From Desulfonispora thiosulfatigenes DSM 11270 (lineage in GTDB: Bacteria; Bacillota; Peptococcia; Peptococcales; Desulfonisporaceae), in contig NZ_FWWT01000013.1 of the NCBI RefSeq assembly GCF_900176035.1, forward strand, positions 107,781 to 171,780: DNA of 64,000 nt, in the 5' to 3' direction. Shown piece by piece: positions 9,883 through 18,493 of this stretch. A model generated the notes under the pieces. The model searched no databases. It was given only the letters and a program-made list of their open reading frames with translations, and was not told the DNA's origin. A program made the position numbers and the translations under genes. Positions within the stretch are counted from its first letter, which is position 1. Every line of letters begins with the position of its first letter.

Positions 9883-9914
9883 AAAAAATCGGCAGTACAT
9901 AGTACAGCCGATTT
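9883..9914 (-). terminator. Terminator of the SRP RNA
   Basis: On the minus strand a stem of AATCGGC/GCCGATT extended by GTAC pairs is followed by a tract of seven T residues (A run at 9882-9888). Confidence 0.85.
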
Positions 9915-9932
9915 TATATTTAAAATTAAATG

Positions 9933-10197
9933 TCGTGCACCTAACTTCGAAGCTAATCTTCCGGACGTTACCTAGGTAGTTTGCTCGGATCAGGCTGACC
10001 CACGGCACACGCAAGGTCTTACTTACCGCTGCTTCCTTCCGGATCTGACGGGGTTCATAAGTTTGCGTTGCGCGGGACCCAATCGTCAACACCACTTGCC
10101 TAGGGCAGACTCCACAAGATTAGTCCTCAGTTAGACATCGACCCCGCTATAGCGGATTGCGGGTTACAAGGCACCGCTACCTCCCCATCTAGCACGA
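9933..10197 (-). ncRNA. ffs: Signal recognition particle RNA, large bacterial type
   Basis: The minus strand reads TCGTGCTAGATGGGGAGGTA at the 5' end (10197) and ends in GCACGA, which closes the molecule. The Alu-domain sequence GGTGCC...TGTAACCCGCAATCCGC is present, and the S-domain hairpin carries the invariant CCGGAAGGAAGCAGC near 10030-10050. At 265 nt this is the Bacillus/Clostridia form with both Alu and S domains. It serves as the RNA scaffold of the Ffh particle. An open frame that spans it is accidental. Confidence 0.96.
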
Positions 10198-10304
10198 CAA
10201 ACTTTATAACAAAGTTAAATAACTAAAATGTGTCTCGAATAATATTATAGCATAAAGGAAACTAAAATATAACTATTTTATTTATCCTTTTATTTACTAT
10301 TTTA

Positions 10305-10484
10305 CTAGTCTATAGGTTTGAATGCTTTTTTGCTTGCACCACATAACGGACATTTGTAATCTTCAGGCAGGTCTTCAAAATCTACTCCCTTAGGTATTTT
10401 ATTCTTTTTATCTCCTCTTTCAGGATTGTAAATAAACCCACAGTTAGTAAATTGACATTGATACATTTTCATCTCTTCGCTCAT
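10305..10484 (-). CDS. Rubredoxin with a CX4C first knuckle
   Basis: A 59-residue iron protein for electron transfer. The second iron-binding loop is standard (CPLCGASKKAF) and the core GFIYNPERGD...IPKGVDFEDLPEDYK is typical of rubredoxin. The first loop reads C-QFTN-C-G, so four residues instead of two separate the cysteines, as in Desulfovibrio desulfuricans rubredoxin-2. The ATG at 10484 follows AAGGGGGATATTAAA, a good ribosome binding site; the codon for Met5 is less likely. It is a single gene between SRP RNA and an empty stretch. Its redox partner is not in the window. Confidence 0.93.
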   Translation of the reverse strand: MSEEMKMYQCQFTNCGFIYNPERGDKKNKIPKGVDFEDLPEDYKCPLCGASKKAFKPID

Positions 10485-10833
10485 TTTAATATCCCCCTTG
10501 TAAAATAATTTTTATTAATAAGGTATAACCTAAACAAAGATGATTATTTTTTAAGATAATATTATAATTCTATTATTAACCAGATTATCCTGCCTTAAAC
10601 ATAGAATTGATATAATCTTCATTAATTTCTAACCTTTTTTCTCAATTTTATCTTTAAAATACATACAATTAGTAAAATTCTTGACTAAGATATGATTCCT
10701 TCTATCCCTAATACCTTATTGACAAATACATCTCTATGTCTTTTTCTAAACTTTCTATATATTAATTCCTTAAACTAGGCGAATCACAGCTAACATATAC
10801 ACTAGTATATGCCTTTTTAATATTTATGCCATA
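10485..10833. other. Gene-free stretch
   Basis: About 350 bp without a supported gene. Both strands are full of stops. The only structure seen is an 18-bp palindrome, CATATACACTAGTATATG, near 10793-10811, just downstream of the DUF2164 stop; it lacks a T tract and its role is unknown. Confidence 0.5.
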
Positions 10834-11082
10834 TTAACCTTTAAGAATCCCTAATAAATCTTCAGTTCTTTCTTCCATATACTTATAGGAATCATACACT
10901 CCTTGATTATAAATTTGTGGTGCCAATTTCTCCATGAAAAAATCTAAAATAAAACTTGCTTCCAAGTTCCCTAAATCTTCTTCTCTTTCTTTTAAAAAAT
11001 AGTCCTGAATGGCAAATACCATTTCCTTTTCTATATCTTTACTTACACCAATTTTATTGAACATATTTTTCTTACTAGCCAA
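10834..11082 (-). CDS. DUF2164 family protein
   Basis: An 82-residue protein resembling DUF2164. The features used are the middle YFLKEREEDLGNLEASFILD, the FFMEKLAPQIYNQGVYDS segment and the closing region with YMEERTEDL. It is predicted to be all-helical and soluble, with no signal peptide. Function is unknown in the family. The ATG follows GGGGGAG. It is followed by a gene-free stretch and preceded by bioB on the same strand, without sign of co-transcription. Confidence 0.8.
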   Translation of the reverse strand: MASKKNMFNKIGVSKDIEKEMVFAIQDYFLKEREEDLGNLEASFILDFFMEKLAPQIYNQGVYDSYKYMEERTEDLLGILKG

Positions 11083-11204
11083 GGTAACTCCCCCCTATAT
11101 ACATTTCTTACATTATAGCACCAATGCTACATTAATCTTAATACCTTGCCTATCAAATGATATGCAATATGTTTAATGTAGTATCATTAAATTAATATCT
11201 AGTT

Positions 11205-12179
11205 TTATCGCATCATTTTCGACACAACTTTAACCTCAAATCCAAGCTGTTTAATCATATCCATATCGTCTTGTATGCTCATTCCAGAGGTTGTAAGCAT
11301 ATCCCCTGATATAGTCGCATTCGCACCTGACATAAAAACACCCTTACCCTTGTCTACAAGGAGTCCTCTACCACCTGCAAGACGTAAAGCAGCATGAGGA
11401 AGAATAAATCGATAGATGGCAACTATTCTTTTAACTTCATCCAAGGACAATACTGATAAGTGTTCAAATGGTGTGCCTTTAATTGGGTTTAATATGTTGA
11501 TAGGTACAGATTTTATTCCTAAATCCTTTAAGTCAAAGGCTAGAACAATCCTGTCAATCATCGTTTCACCTAGGCCCATTAGGCCCCCACTGCAAACCTC
11601 TAGTCCAGCTTTTTGTGCTTTTTTAATAGTCGTAATCTTATCATCATAGGTATGCGTTGTGCAAATATTAGGAAAGTTTCGGCGTGATGTTTCAAGATTA
11701 TTATGGTAACGTTTCACTCCTACTTCTTTTAATTTTACAAACTGCTCATAGTTTAAAAGTCCATGAGATGCACAAAGGGAAATACCACAACTTTCACCAA
11801 TCTTTTTATAGGTTTCACAAATGGCATCAACTTCATTATCTGAAAGTTTTTTACCTGAGGTAACAACTGAGTATCTTAAAATACCTTTTTTATAGTTATA
11901 GACAGCTTGTTCTAAGAACTCTTCTGTGTTAAGCAAGGAATATTCTTCTACACCAACATCGAAATAGGAGGATTGCGCACAATATTTACAATCTTCAGAG
12001 CATTTTCCACTTTTACCATTTATTATCGTACATACATCAAAGATATTACCACAAAAATGGTTACGAATTTCATTAGCGGCACTACAAATTTCATCCAAGT
12101 CAGCAGTTATTAAACACTGGGCATCTTGTATTGTGATATTATAACCATCTAATATTTTTTCTTTTAATCTATTTATCAT
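11205..12179 (-). CDS. bioB: Biotin synthase
   Basis: A 324-residue radical-SAM enzyme that inserts sulfur into dethiobiotin. The SAM [4Fe-4S] cluster motif C60-SED-C64-KY-C67 is clear, preceded by GKSGK. Further BioB signatures are the ETSRRNFPNICTTHTYDDK region, CSGGLMGLGE and the C-terminal LAGGRG. The gene starts one base after the bioY stop and is in the same operon, behind a BirA-type operator. No bioA, bioD or bioF is present in the window. Confidence 0.96.
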   Translation of the reverse strand: MINRLKEKILDGYNITIQDAQCLITADLDEICSAANEIRNHFCGNIFDVCTIINGKSGKCSEDCKYCAQSSYFDVGVEEYSLLNTEEFLEQAVYNYKKGILRYSVVTSGKKLSDNEVDAICETYKKIGESCGISLCASHGLLNYEQFVKLKEVGVKRYHNNLETSRRNFPNICTTHTYDDKITTIKKAQKAGLEVCSGGLMGLGETMIDRIVLAFDLKDLGIKSVPINILNPIKGTPFEHLSVLSLDEVKRIVAIYRFILPHAALRLAGGRGLLVDKGKGVFMSGANATISGDMLTTSGMSIQDDMDMIKQLGFEVKVVSKMMR

Positions 12180-12180
12180 T

Positions 12181-12648
12181 TCAATCCTCCATCATATATA
12201 TCTTACGTAAACGATTAGCAAGATTTGCTCCAAGTACGCATAATACAATATCGCCGGGAATATCAAGTGGTAAGGAAGAAAGCACAATCACCCAAAGTGA
12301 GTTTACCTCTTTAGTATAAAAATTCAATATCATATATTTATAGCCAAAACCCATACCGTAGGTGATTACCAGTCCTACAAATGCTGCACCTAAATAATGA
12401 TTGAAAATGGGCTTATCAAATCTTTCGCATATCAAGCCTACAAGCCCTATAGAAACATAAGCTGCAACCGAAATTGTTCCTAATTTAGAGCCTAAAAGCA
12501 TCCCAGCTAAAATCACAAATAAAAACTGCAACGAGAAATAATCCATAAGTGGTACAGGTATTCTGATAAATGCGCCAACGGCAATCAGTGCCGCAAACAA
12601 TGAACATAAAACAAGTTCTTTTATGGTTAACTTTCTGTTAACTGTCAT
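12181..12648 (-). CDS. bioY: Biotin transporter BioY (short form)
   Basis: A 155-residue hydrophobic protein of the BioY family, the substrate-binding unit of ECF-type biotin uptake. The N terminus (LCSLFAALIAVGAFIRIPVP, then LQFLFVILAGMLLGSKLG) and the C terminus (PLDIPGDIVLCVLGANLANRL) are typical. BioY is usually about 180-200 residues. The Gly-rich segment that normally follows the third helix is not visible here; the sequence passes from YVSIGLVGL to ICERFDKPIFNHYLG. This suggests an in-frame internal loss of about 30 residues, so transport function is uncertain. It is the first gene of the bioY-bioB pair. Confidence 0.88.
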   Translation of the reverse strand: MTVNRKLTIKELVLCSLFAALIAVGAFIRIPVPLMDYFSLQFLFVILAGMLLGSKLGTISVAAYVSIGLVGLICERFDKPIFNHYLGAAFVGLVITYGMGFGYKYMILNFYTKEVNSLWVIVLSSLPLDIPGDIVLCVLGANLANRLRKIYMMED

Positions 12649-12702
12649 ATGATATCTCTACACCTCCTATATAATGAGGTATTGTATCAAAAAAGCGCAT
12701 CA

Positions 12703-12734
12703 TCGTAAACCTTATTAATATTTTAGGTTTACAA
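12703..12734 (-). promoter_or_regulatory. BirA-type biotin operator
   Basis: The inverted repeat CGTAAACC-14 nt-GGTTTACAA matches the bacterial BirA operator pattern of two 9-bp arms (TTGTWAACC and GGTTWACAA) with a 14-16 bp spacer. It lies about 55 bp upstream of bioY, where biotinyl-AMP-bound BirA would block transcription. A TATAAT-like hexamer on the same strand lies just upstream near 12755. Confidence 0.85.
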
Positions 12735-12868
12735 CGTAGAGAAACTTTTGACATTATAGCGGTAAAAGGCTACATTTTATGCCCACAAAAGGAGATAAAA
12801 TGCAGCTTTTAATTTATACTATTTGGTTAATTTAGATTACACTTTTAAAATAAGAGTTGTATGATTCT

Positions 12869-13309
12869 CTATTTTAAAGAAATTTTTACAGGAGTTATAT
12901 TACCAAGGTTATCACTTACAGGACATCTAGCCTCAACTGCCGCTAACCATTTATCTAAAGTTTCTTGATCTACATCTACATCAACATCTGGGTTTATGCT
13001 AACTCGAAGTTCCTTGTAACCTGCCCTTTCTTTATTAGATTTACCCATAAATTTCGCTGGATCTAAATTTCCCTCAATTTCTAGTTCCATACCCTTTAAT
13101 TCAAATTTCATCTCTTTCGCTACAACATGTCCCACTACATTTAAACACCCTGCTAGAGCAGCTAGTAAAAACTCTACAGGAGTTGGACCTGAATCAGTTC
13201 CACCTAGATTATTAGGCTCATCAACTATAATCTTAAAATTTCTAGCTTCTACGACTGTTTTAGTTGGATTTTCACTATGTGCCTTTACGGCAAACTTTAA
13301 TGTTGGCAT
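12869..13309 (-). CDS. OsmC family peroxiredoxin-like protein
   Basis: A 146-residue OsmC/Ohr superfamily protein. The two conserved cysteines are visible, one in LAALAGCLNVVGHVVAKE and one in VEARCPVSDNLGNITPV. These form the thiol peroxidase site in this family, which reduces organic or hydrogen peroxides. The start MPTLKFAVKAHSENP matches the beginning of the domain. There is no signal peptide. It is probably a single gene; the neighbouring bioY operon has its own operator. Confidence 0.9.
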   Translation of the reverse strand: MPTLKFAVKAHSENPTKTVVEARNFKIIVDEPNNLGGTDSGPTPVEFLLAALAGCLNVVGHVVAKEMKFELKGMELEIEGNLDPAKFMGKSNKERAGYKELRVSINPDVDVDVDQETLDKWLAAVEARCPVSDNLGNITPVKISLK

Positions 13310-13447
13310 TTTTAATAAATCTCCTTTCTCTATCTAGTGTACAAGGCAGTATTACATTGGTAGTAACATAGTATAATATGTACATAATTCAATACCCGTA
13401 TTCATATTTAAAATTCCAACTCTTTTACTATTTTTATATTTAAATAT

Positions 13448-13481
13448 AAAAAAACACCTACCTAAAAAAAATTAGGTAGGT
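13448..13481 (-). terminator. Terminator of the tRNA-Ser transcript
   Basis: ACCTACCTAA and TTAGGTAGGT form a 10-bp stem. On the minus strand it is followed by TTTTTTT (A run at 13448-13454). Confidence 0.85.
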
Positions 13482-13593
13482 ATTTAGTACACTAAACTCA
13501 ATATTTATAGTTGTATTTAAACCAATTTATTTGAAACTGCCTATATCAGATAATTTCCCCTTCAATCCCTTGGCTACCAAGGAACTTACGTTA

Positions 13594-13684
13594 TGGCGGA
13601 GAGAGAGGGATTCGAACCCTCGGAACGGTTACCCGTTCACATAATTTCCAATCATGCACCTTCGGCCACTCGGTCATCTCTCCA
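13594..13684 (-). tRNA. tRNA-Ser (anticodon GGA)
   Basis: A 91-nt class II tRNA with a long variable arm and an encoded CCA end. The acceptor GGAGAGA pairs with TCTCTCC, the T-loop reads GGTTCGAATCC and the anticodon loop reads TTGGAAA, so the anticodon is GGA, for UCC/UCU serine codons. It stands alone with its own terminator. Confidence 0.96.
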
Positions 13685-13742
13685 TATTTAAACACAATAA
13701 TTATTATATAATAAAATAATTACTGTGGCTAGTACTAATTTT

Positions 13743-14732
13743 TTACTTGGCTACCTTTTCAAAGCTATCTAATTGGCTTGCTGATCCAAAAACAATTATT
13801 AAATCTAAGGGTAATAATATCTCACCAGGGTGGGGATTACTAATAATATTGTCTTCTCTTTTAATGGCTAAGATAGACACACCCCATTTACTACGAATAT
13901 TTGCTTCTGATAGTGTTTGATTTATTAACAACGAATTCTCTGAGATAATAATTTCTTCGACTCCTAATTCTTGTTTTCCATAAAAAAACCTATCTATATA
14001 TTCTACACTAGTAGGTTTAATGATCGACATCGCCATTTTATTTCCACCAATGTTGGAAGGATTAATTACAGTATTTGCCCCAGCGCGTAGTAATTTAGCC
14101 TTTGATTCATTTTTATCAGATCTAGCCACTACCTTAATCTTATTATTAATTCCTTTTGCTGTTAAAACAATTAGTACATTATCTGCATCTTCGGGTAAGG
14201 TAGTCACTAACCCCGCACATCGTTCAATTCCTGCTTCATATAAAATACTATCTTCACTCGCATCCCCCACTATGTAAGGAGCATCTTTACATAACTTTTC
14301 TAGGGTGTCTATATCTTTATCAATAATTACTAGGGGTATATCCTTTTCTCGTGCCAAATTTGCCGCTACTTGTTGTCCTACGCGTCCTAGTCCACAAATA
14401 ATAATATGATTTTGTATTTTACTTATTTCCCTATCCATTCTTCTCCTCCCTAGCACCCTTGATATTTTCCCGTCTACAATATAACTGACGATTATCCCTG
14501 TATTATAGGTAATTAATACTACCCCTATAGGAATGATTACTAAAGCAAATATTTTTCCTTCTTGAGTAATAGGATAAATATCACCATAGCCAATAGTTAA
14601 AACCGAAACAATCATCAGCCAAAAGGCCTTGAAAAAACTGATCCCTTCTATTAATTTAAATCCAATTGTCCCAATAGTTAGATAAGTTACTATACTTATA
14701 ACCAAAGATAGCCGTTGCCGCAAGGGAATCAT
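13743..14732 (-). CDS. Potassium channel protein with RCK (TrkA-N/TrkA-C) domains
   Basis: A 329-residue two-helix K+ channel. It has a first transmembrane helix (about 10-30), a pore loop with the selectivity filter TIGYGD (about 46-51) and a second helix (about 60-85). A cytoplasmic RCK_N domain (about 108-230) follows, with the nucleotide-binding GLGRVGQQVAANL, and then an RCK_C domain (about 240-329). The architecture is that of MthK-like channels gated by ligands such as Ca2+ or nucleotide. It is a single gene on the minus strand. An internal Met at the RCK domain start could, as in MthK, give a soluble RCK product; this was not tested. Confidence 0.93.
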   Translation of the reverse strand: MIPLRQRLSLVISIVTYLTIGTIGFKLIEGISFFKAFWLMIVSVLTIGYGDIYPITQEGKIFALVIIPIGVVLITYNTGIIVSYIVDGKISRVLGRRRMDREISKIQNHIIICGLGRVGQQVAANLAREKDIPLVIIDKDIDTLEKLCKDAPYIVGDASEDSILYEAGIERCAGLVTTLPEDADNVLIVLTAKGINNKIKVVARSDKNESKAKLLRAGANTVINPSNIGGNKMAMSIIKPTSVEYIDRFFYGKQELGVEEIIISENSLLINQTLSEANIRSKWGVSILAIKREDNIISNPHPGEILLPLDLIIVFGSASQLDSFEKVAK

Positions 14733-14986
14733 AAAGTTCCTCCTACATAATAGTTTTCCATAATATGTATTTTCCTATTTTACATTAAATTAACTTTGTC
14801 CACAATATTATACAACTTAAAAATTCAAATAAGAGTTCAAGGTCATTTGAGGTTAATTTTTAGACATACTCAAAGGGCTTTCTTTCCTTGATACATAAAT
14901 AAACTAAGACATAAAAAATAGTCTTAATTCCGAAAGAAATTTCTCGAAATAAGACCATTTGAATATTTAGGGCAATGTAAACTACT

Positions 14987-15823
14987 CTATAAATCTAATT
15001 TATTAAATCTTCTTGCTGCTAATAAAAGAAAGATTACTGTAAATAAAATTGCATAAACCACCATTGTTGTACTAGGAGGCTGGCTACTTCCCCCAAAAGG
15101 TCCTACTGAAATTAGGGAAGTTAGTGAATTATCATAAAGTAAACTCATCGATTTACGGTACATACTATCTACTGGGTTGATTAAACTAGAAATAATTCCA
15201 ATATTAATCAAGTTTTGTTTTTGTAATAAGACCCCCATTTGTTCGACCATGCCACCTATTAGCCCAATAACATGAAATATAACTACAATAATTCCTGTAG
15301 CTAGGGCTTTTAACCTAATACTAAAAAAGAAAATAATAGCTAATAAGGTTAACGGAATTAATAAATAAATACCCATTGCCTTGGCAAAATTTATAAAAGT
15401 TAAGTTAATTAAAGCATCTTTGGCAAAATATAAATTTAAGCCAATTACCATAATAATCATAAAGATACTAAAAAGGATTAAAGATAAAGCCAGTCCGATA
15501 AACTTCCCTGCTAAATATGTATTTCTGGTTAAAGGTTTACTTAATACTGGGTATAAAAGTCCTGATTCTAATTCCGAGGTAAAAAGTCCAATACTACCAA
15601 GAATAGTTAAAAACACGATAATAAAATTTGCAAAGTAAAAACCCGCACTTAACAGTTGTGAGGATATAATCGCTCGTGATAGTAAATCATCTACCATATC
15701 TTGATATGTAAAATGAAGTCCTAATCCATAAAGGACAAAAAATATCAGAGATAAAATCAAAGTTACGACCAATATTTTTTTATAAAACATTTCTTTTAAG
15801 GTATATTTGATAATTGCTTTCAT
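14987..15823 (-). CDS. ABC-2 type transporter permease
   Basis: A 278-residue integral membrane protein with about six hydrophobic helices, of the ABC-2/NosY-like permease group (start MKAIIKYTLKEMFYKKILVV; ESGLLYPVLSKPLTRNTYLAG is the typical cytoplasmic coupling segment). It would pair with the ATPase encoded one base upstream (15825). The substrate is unknown. The genes follow an ECF sigma/anti-sigma pair in what appears to be one operon, which suggests export linked to envelope stress or a peptide signal, as inference only. Confidence 0.85.
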   Translation of the reverse strand: MKAIIKYTLKEMFYKKILVVTLILSLIFFVLYGLGLHFTYQDMVDDLLSRAIISSQLLSAGFYFANFIIVFLTILGSIGLFTSELESGLLYPVLSKPLTRNTYLAGKFIGLALSLILFSIFMIIMVIGLNLYFAKDALINLTFINFAKAMGIYLLIPLTLLAIIFFFSIRLKALATGIIVVIFHVIGLIGGMVEQMGVLLQKQNLINIGIISSLINPVDSMYRKSMSLLYDNSLTSLISVGPFGGSSQPPSTTMVVYAILFTVIFLLLAARRFNKLDL

Positions 15824-15824
15824 C

Positions 15825-16730
15825 TTAATTTCCTTTCTTTTGCGTACAAGCTAAGAATAAATCTTCTAATGATTTTTTCTTGGTGGCAATATCCAGGATT
15901 TCGCCTTGATGTTCGATAATTACTTTGAGAATTTGGGTAATCTCCTTTTCATCTTTAAGCGTAATATTTAATTTTTTTTCTTGTTCTACAACTTCCTGAC
16001 AATAACTCCTTAATGCTTGTTTCAATGCTAGTAGTTGATCTTTCAGCGTTATCTCCAAATGAACTTCCTTTTGCGTTAAAGCAGCTAGAGAATCTTGGAT
16101 AACTAATTCGCTATTATTAATAATTGCGATATCATCACATACTGCTTCGACTTCACTTAATAAATGACTATTTAAAAAGATAGTAATTCCTTGGGACTTT
16201 AAATCGAGCATTAAATCCCTTACTTCTTTTCTTCCTAGAGGATCTAAAGCTGAGGTGGGCTCATCTAAAAATAAAAGCTTGGGGTCATTAACTAATGCAA
16301 TTGCAAGTCCTATCCTTTGCTGCATTCCTTTACTATAAGTCCCCACCTTTTGTTCACTCTTTCCAGTTAAGCCAACTAAGTCAATTAAACCACCAATTTT
16401 AGGTAGATATTCACTTTTTCCTAATCCATAAAGCTCGGCATGATATTTTAATAATTGCTCTCCGGTCAAAAAGTCATGATAGCGAAAAAGTTCTGGCAAA
16501 TAACCTACTTTTTCCCTTACCTTGATGTCTCCAATGGGCTTTCCTAATAAATAAGCTTCACCACTTGTAGGTTTTAATAATCCTAATAATGTTTTGACAA
16601 AGGTACTTTTACCTGCACCATTTGGACCTAAAAAACCAAAGGTACGCCCCTCAGAAACTGAGAGGCTAATACCCTTGCACCCACCTTTACCACTATATTG
16701 CTTAGTTAAATTTTTAGTTTCAATAATCAT
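15825..16730 (-). CDS. ABC transporter ATP-binding protein
   Basis: A 301-residue ATPase partner of the downstream permease. Walker A (GPNGAGKSTFVKTL), Q-loop (YLPELF), signature (YSKGMQQRIGLA), Walker B (LLFLDEPTSALDP) and H-loop (LNSHLL) are intact. A C-terminal extension of about 80 residues is typical of NosF/CcmA-like exporters. Its start overlaps the stop of the anti-sigma gene by four bases (ATGA), so translation is probably coupled. Confidence 0.92.
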   Translation of the reverse strand: MIIETKNLTKQYSGKGGCKGISLSVSEGRTFGFLGPNGAGKSTFVKTLLGLLKPTSGEAYLLGKPIGDIKVREKVGYLPELFRYHDFLTGEQLLKYHAELYGLGKSEYLPKIGGLIDLVGLTGKSEQKVGTYSKGMQQRIGLAIALVNDPKLLFLDEPTSALDPLGRKEVRDLMLDLKSQGITIFLNSHLLSEVEAVCDDIAIINNSELVIQDSLAALTQKEVHLEITLKDQLLALKQALRSYCQEVVEQEKKLNITLKDEKEITQILKVIIEHQGEILDIATKKKSLEDLFLACTQKKGN

Positions 16731-17821
16731 TGTACATCCCTTAATTCTTTAGCAACTTTCACCAAATCAAGGTCACTATGACCACTTAAAGAATAAATAA
16801 CACCATTATCTAACCATACTAAATTACTATAATGTCCATCACCTTGTAGTATACCTTTGCCATTTCCTATTGTTACAACCTTATCCTTACCATTATTCTC
16901 CGTTGGTACTAATAAAGTATTTTCAAGATCCCGCACATTTCTTAATTGATTTTTAATATTTTCAGGTAAAATTGGAATCCCTATTAATATCTCTCTTAAT
17001 TCGCTTACATTTACACCTTGGGGCACTGTAATTTGTGGACTCTCCATTTGACTTAAGTTAATCCATTTTCCATCCACATCATACGACATATTTACATTTC
17101 CACTTGAATAAACGTTGAAATTTTTACCGTCTAATTCTTCAGGCAACATATCCTTAGAACCTAATTGTTTTAAAATTTTATTAACTTCCTCAACCTTTAA
17201 GGCAAAATCTATATCCATAGCACCCAATACATGTACATCTTGCTCTAAGTCAAATCCAGCTGGGTATTTTAAGGCAAAAGGAACTTTTTCCTGAGCCTTC
17301 ACTAAGGTTAAACCTTCTGAGTTTGCTTGTTCTTTAACATTTAATTTACCTAATTGATCTAAATTAATTTCCCCTACTTTGGAATTAAATTCTCTACCTA
17401 ATTTTTCAAGATCCTGAATATTTACCTCTACATTTTCCACCTTTTGTACTCTGAATATATGCAATCCATCTGCTACTGCTTCTTGAACTTGTGGTACAAA
17501 TAACATTGCTCCAAAAACACATGTTGCTGCTACCCCTGATACTATTTTCTTATAATTTGCCATTTTAAATTTCCACCCTTTCCTTTTTTCCTTTTTAATT
17601 TCTTTATTAATATCTTTGAAAGCTAGATTTACATCTTGCTCACTTATCTTTAATTCTGGATGTTCAAAACTTACACTAAATAAGGTATCTAACTCTTTTA
17701 ATTCGACTAACTTTTCTTGACACATGGGACAAGTTTTTAAATGTTCTTCTATTTGCCTACGTTCAATTAAACTAAGCTCATCATCTATATAGCATTGGAG
17801 TAATTCTTCTTTAATATGCAT
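16727..17821 (-). CDS. Anti-sigma factor with zinc finger, TM helix and DUF4367-like domain
   Basis: The N-terminal 45 residues form a putative zinc-finger anti-sigma domain (CYIDDELSLIERRQIEEHL, then CPMC). One transmembrane helix near 90-110 (VSGVAATCVFGAMLFV) is followed by a large extracytoplasmic part. That part contains a DUF4367-like region (VPFALKYPAGFDLEQDVHVL and NLVWLDNGVIYSLSG). It should hold the adjacent ECF sigma factor at the membrane. A GTG at 17830 overlaps the sigma stop (GTGA). The ATG at 17821 has AAGGGG 8 bp upstream and is my preferred start. Confidence 0.85.
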   Translation of the reverse strand: MHIKEELLQCYIDDELSLIERRQIEEHLKTCPMCQEKLVELKELDTLFSVSFEHPELKISEQDVNLAFKDINKEIKKEKRKGWKFKMANYKKIVSGVAATCVFGAMLFVPQVQEAVADGLHIFRVQKVENVEVNIQDLEKLGREFNSKVGEINLDQLGKLNVKEQANSEGLTLVKAQEKVPFALKYPAGFDLEQDVHVLGAMDIDFALKVEEVNKILKQLGSKDMLPEELDGKNFNVYSSGNVNMSYDVDGKWINLSQMESPQITVPQGVNVSELREILIGIPILPENIKNQLRNVRDLENTLLVPTENNGKDKVVTIGNGKGILQGDGHYSNLVWLDNGVIYSLSGHSDLDLVKVAKELRDVQ

Positions 17822-17826
17822 CGCCT

Positions 17827-18054
17827 TCACCCCTTTATCTCATCTAATGCTATTTTCAGTTTCTTTTTTGCCCTCACAAGATAAGTACCTATTGATGCTT
17901 CTTCAAGATTTAAGCTCTCAGCTATCTCTCGATAAGAGTATCCCGAATATTTTAAAAAGATAATTCGTTGATCGCGTTCAGGTATTTTTTTTAAAGCTGC
18001 ATAAACTTCTTTATTTTCTTCTCTTTGTATAAATTCTGCTTCAATTTCTGTCAT
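17827..18054 (-). CDS. ECF sigma factor, region 4 half (separate frame)
   Basis: A 75-residue frame holding sigma region 4, the -35 element reader: ALKKIPERDQRIIFLKYSGY, then SYREIAESLNLEEASIGTYL with the helix-turn-helix. Its ATG overlaps the stop of the region 2 frame as ATGA (18051-18054). It may therefore be translated separately by coupling. Alternatively, the ribosome may enter it by a -1 shift at A_AAA_AAC a few codons upstream. Bacillus SigO-RsoA is a precedent for a sigma factor in two proteins. A one-base loss in an originally single gene is the simplest alternative. Confidence 0.75.
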   Translation of the reverse strand: MTEIEAEFIQREENKEVYAALKKIPERDQRIIFLKYSGYSYREIAESLNLEEASIGTYLVRAKKKLKIALDEIKG

Positions 18055-18329
18055 TTGTTTTTTTCTAAAATTACTTTTTCTTCTCTCATTTTGCGGCTTT
18101 GCTCGGCTCTAATATAATTATAGGCTAAATTAGAAGCCACTGTTAAAAGCCATGCTTTAATATTGTCTATTTCTTTTTTATCTTGATAATAGTATTTTAG
18201 AAAAGTTTCCTGGGCAATATCTTTACTTATTTCGGCATCACCAAGGATAGATATTATTTTCTTTACTACTACTGGATAATATATTTTAAACTCTTGTTCA
18301 AAGCTACTATCCTTTTTAGTAAGATTCAT
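18051..18329 (-). CDS. ECF sigma factor, region 2 half (separate frame)
   Basis: The region 2 half of an ECF-type sigma factor: the segment FEQEFKIYYPVVVKKIISIL leads into DIAQETFLKYYYQDKKEIDN and the -10 recognition helix AWLLTVASNLAYNYIRAEQS. The frame ends TTA GAA AAA AAC AAA TGA, and region 4 continues in the -1 frame. The open frame extends to 18389, but ATG 18329 (MNLTKKDSS) gives the usual N terminus. It heads an operon with region 4, an anti-sigma factor and an ABC exporter. Such sigma factors commonly regulate their own operon. Confidence 0.75.
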   Translation of the reverse strand: MNLTKKDSSFEQEFKIYYPVVVKKIISILGDAEISKDIAQETFLKYYYQDKKEIDNIKAWLLTVASNLAYNYIRAEQSRKMREEKVILEKNK

Positions 18330-18493
18330 ACTAATTACCACGCCTTCTATATTTACCACCTCCATGAGGTAATCAATTTGTCTTTTCATATACTAGACAC
18401 TTCTAATTACATATTTGCAACACAATCCATAAAAAAAGTTACACAAAATAACTAACTACCTGTACAGTTAGTATTCCCCTAAAAAAGTATTTC

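Noticed and set aside
9859..10095. Open frame over the SRP RNA region
   Set aside because: It overlaps the strongly conserved SRP RNA and its terminator and has no protein-like composition.
12740..12775. Plus-strand promoter (TTGACA, 17 bp, TACATT) near the bio operator
   Set aside because: No plus-strand gene lies downstream; probably chance in A/T-rich DNA.
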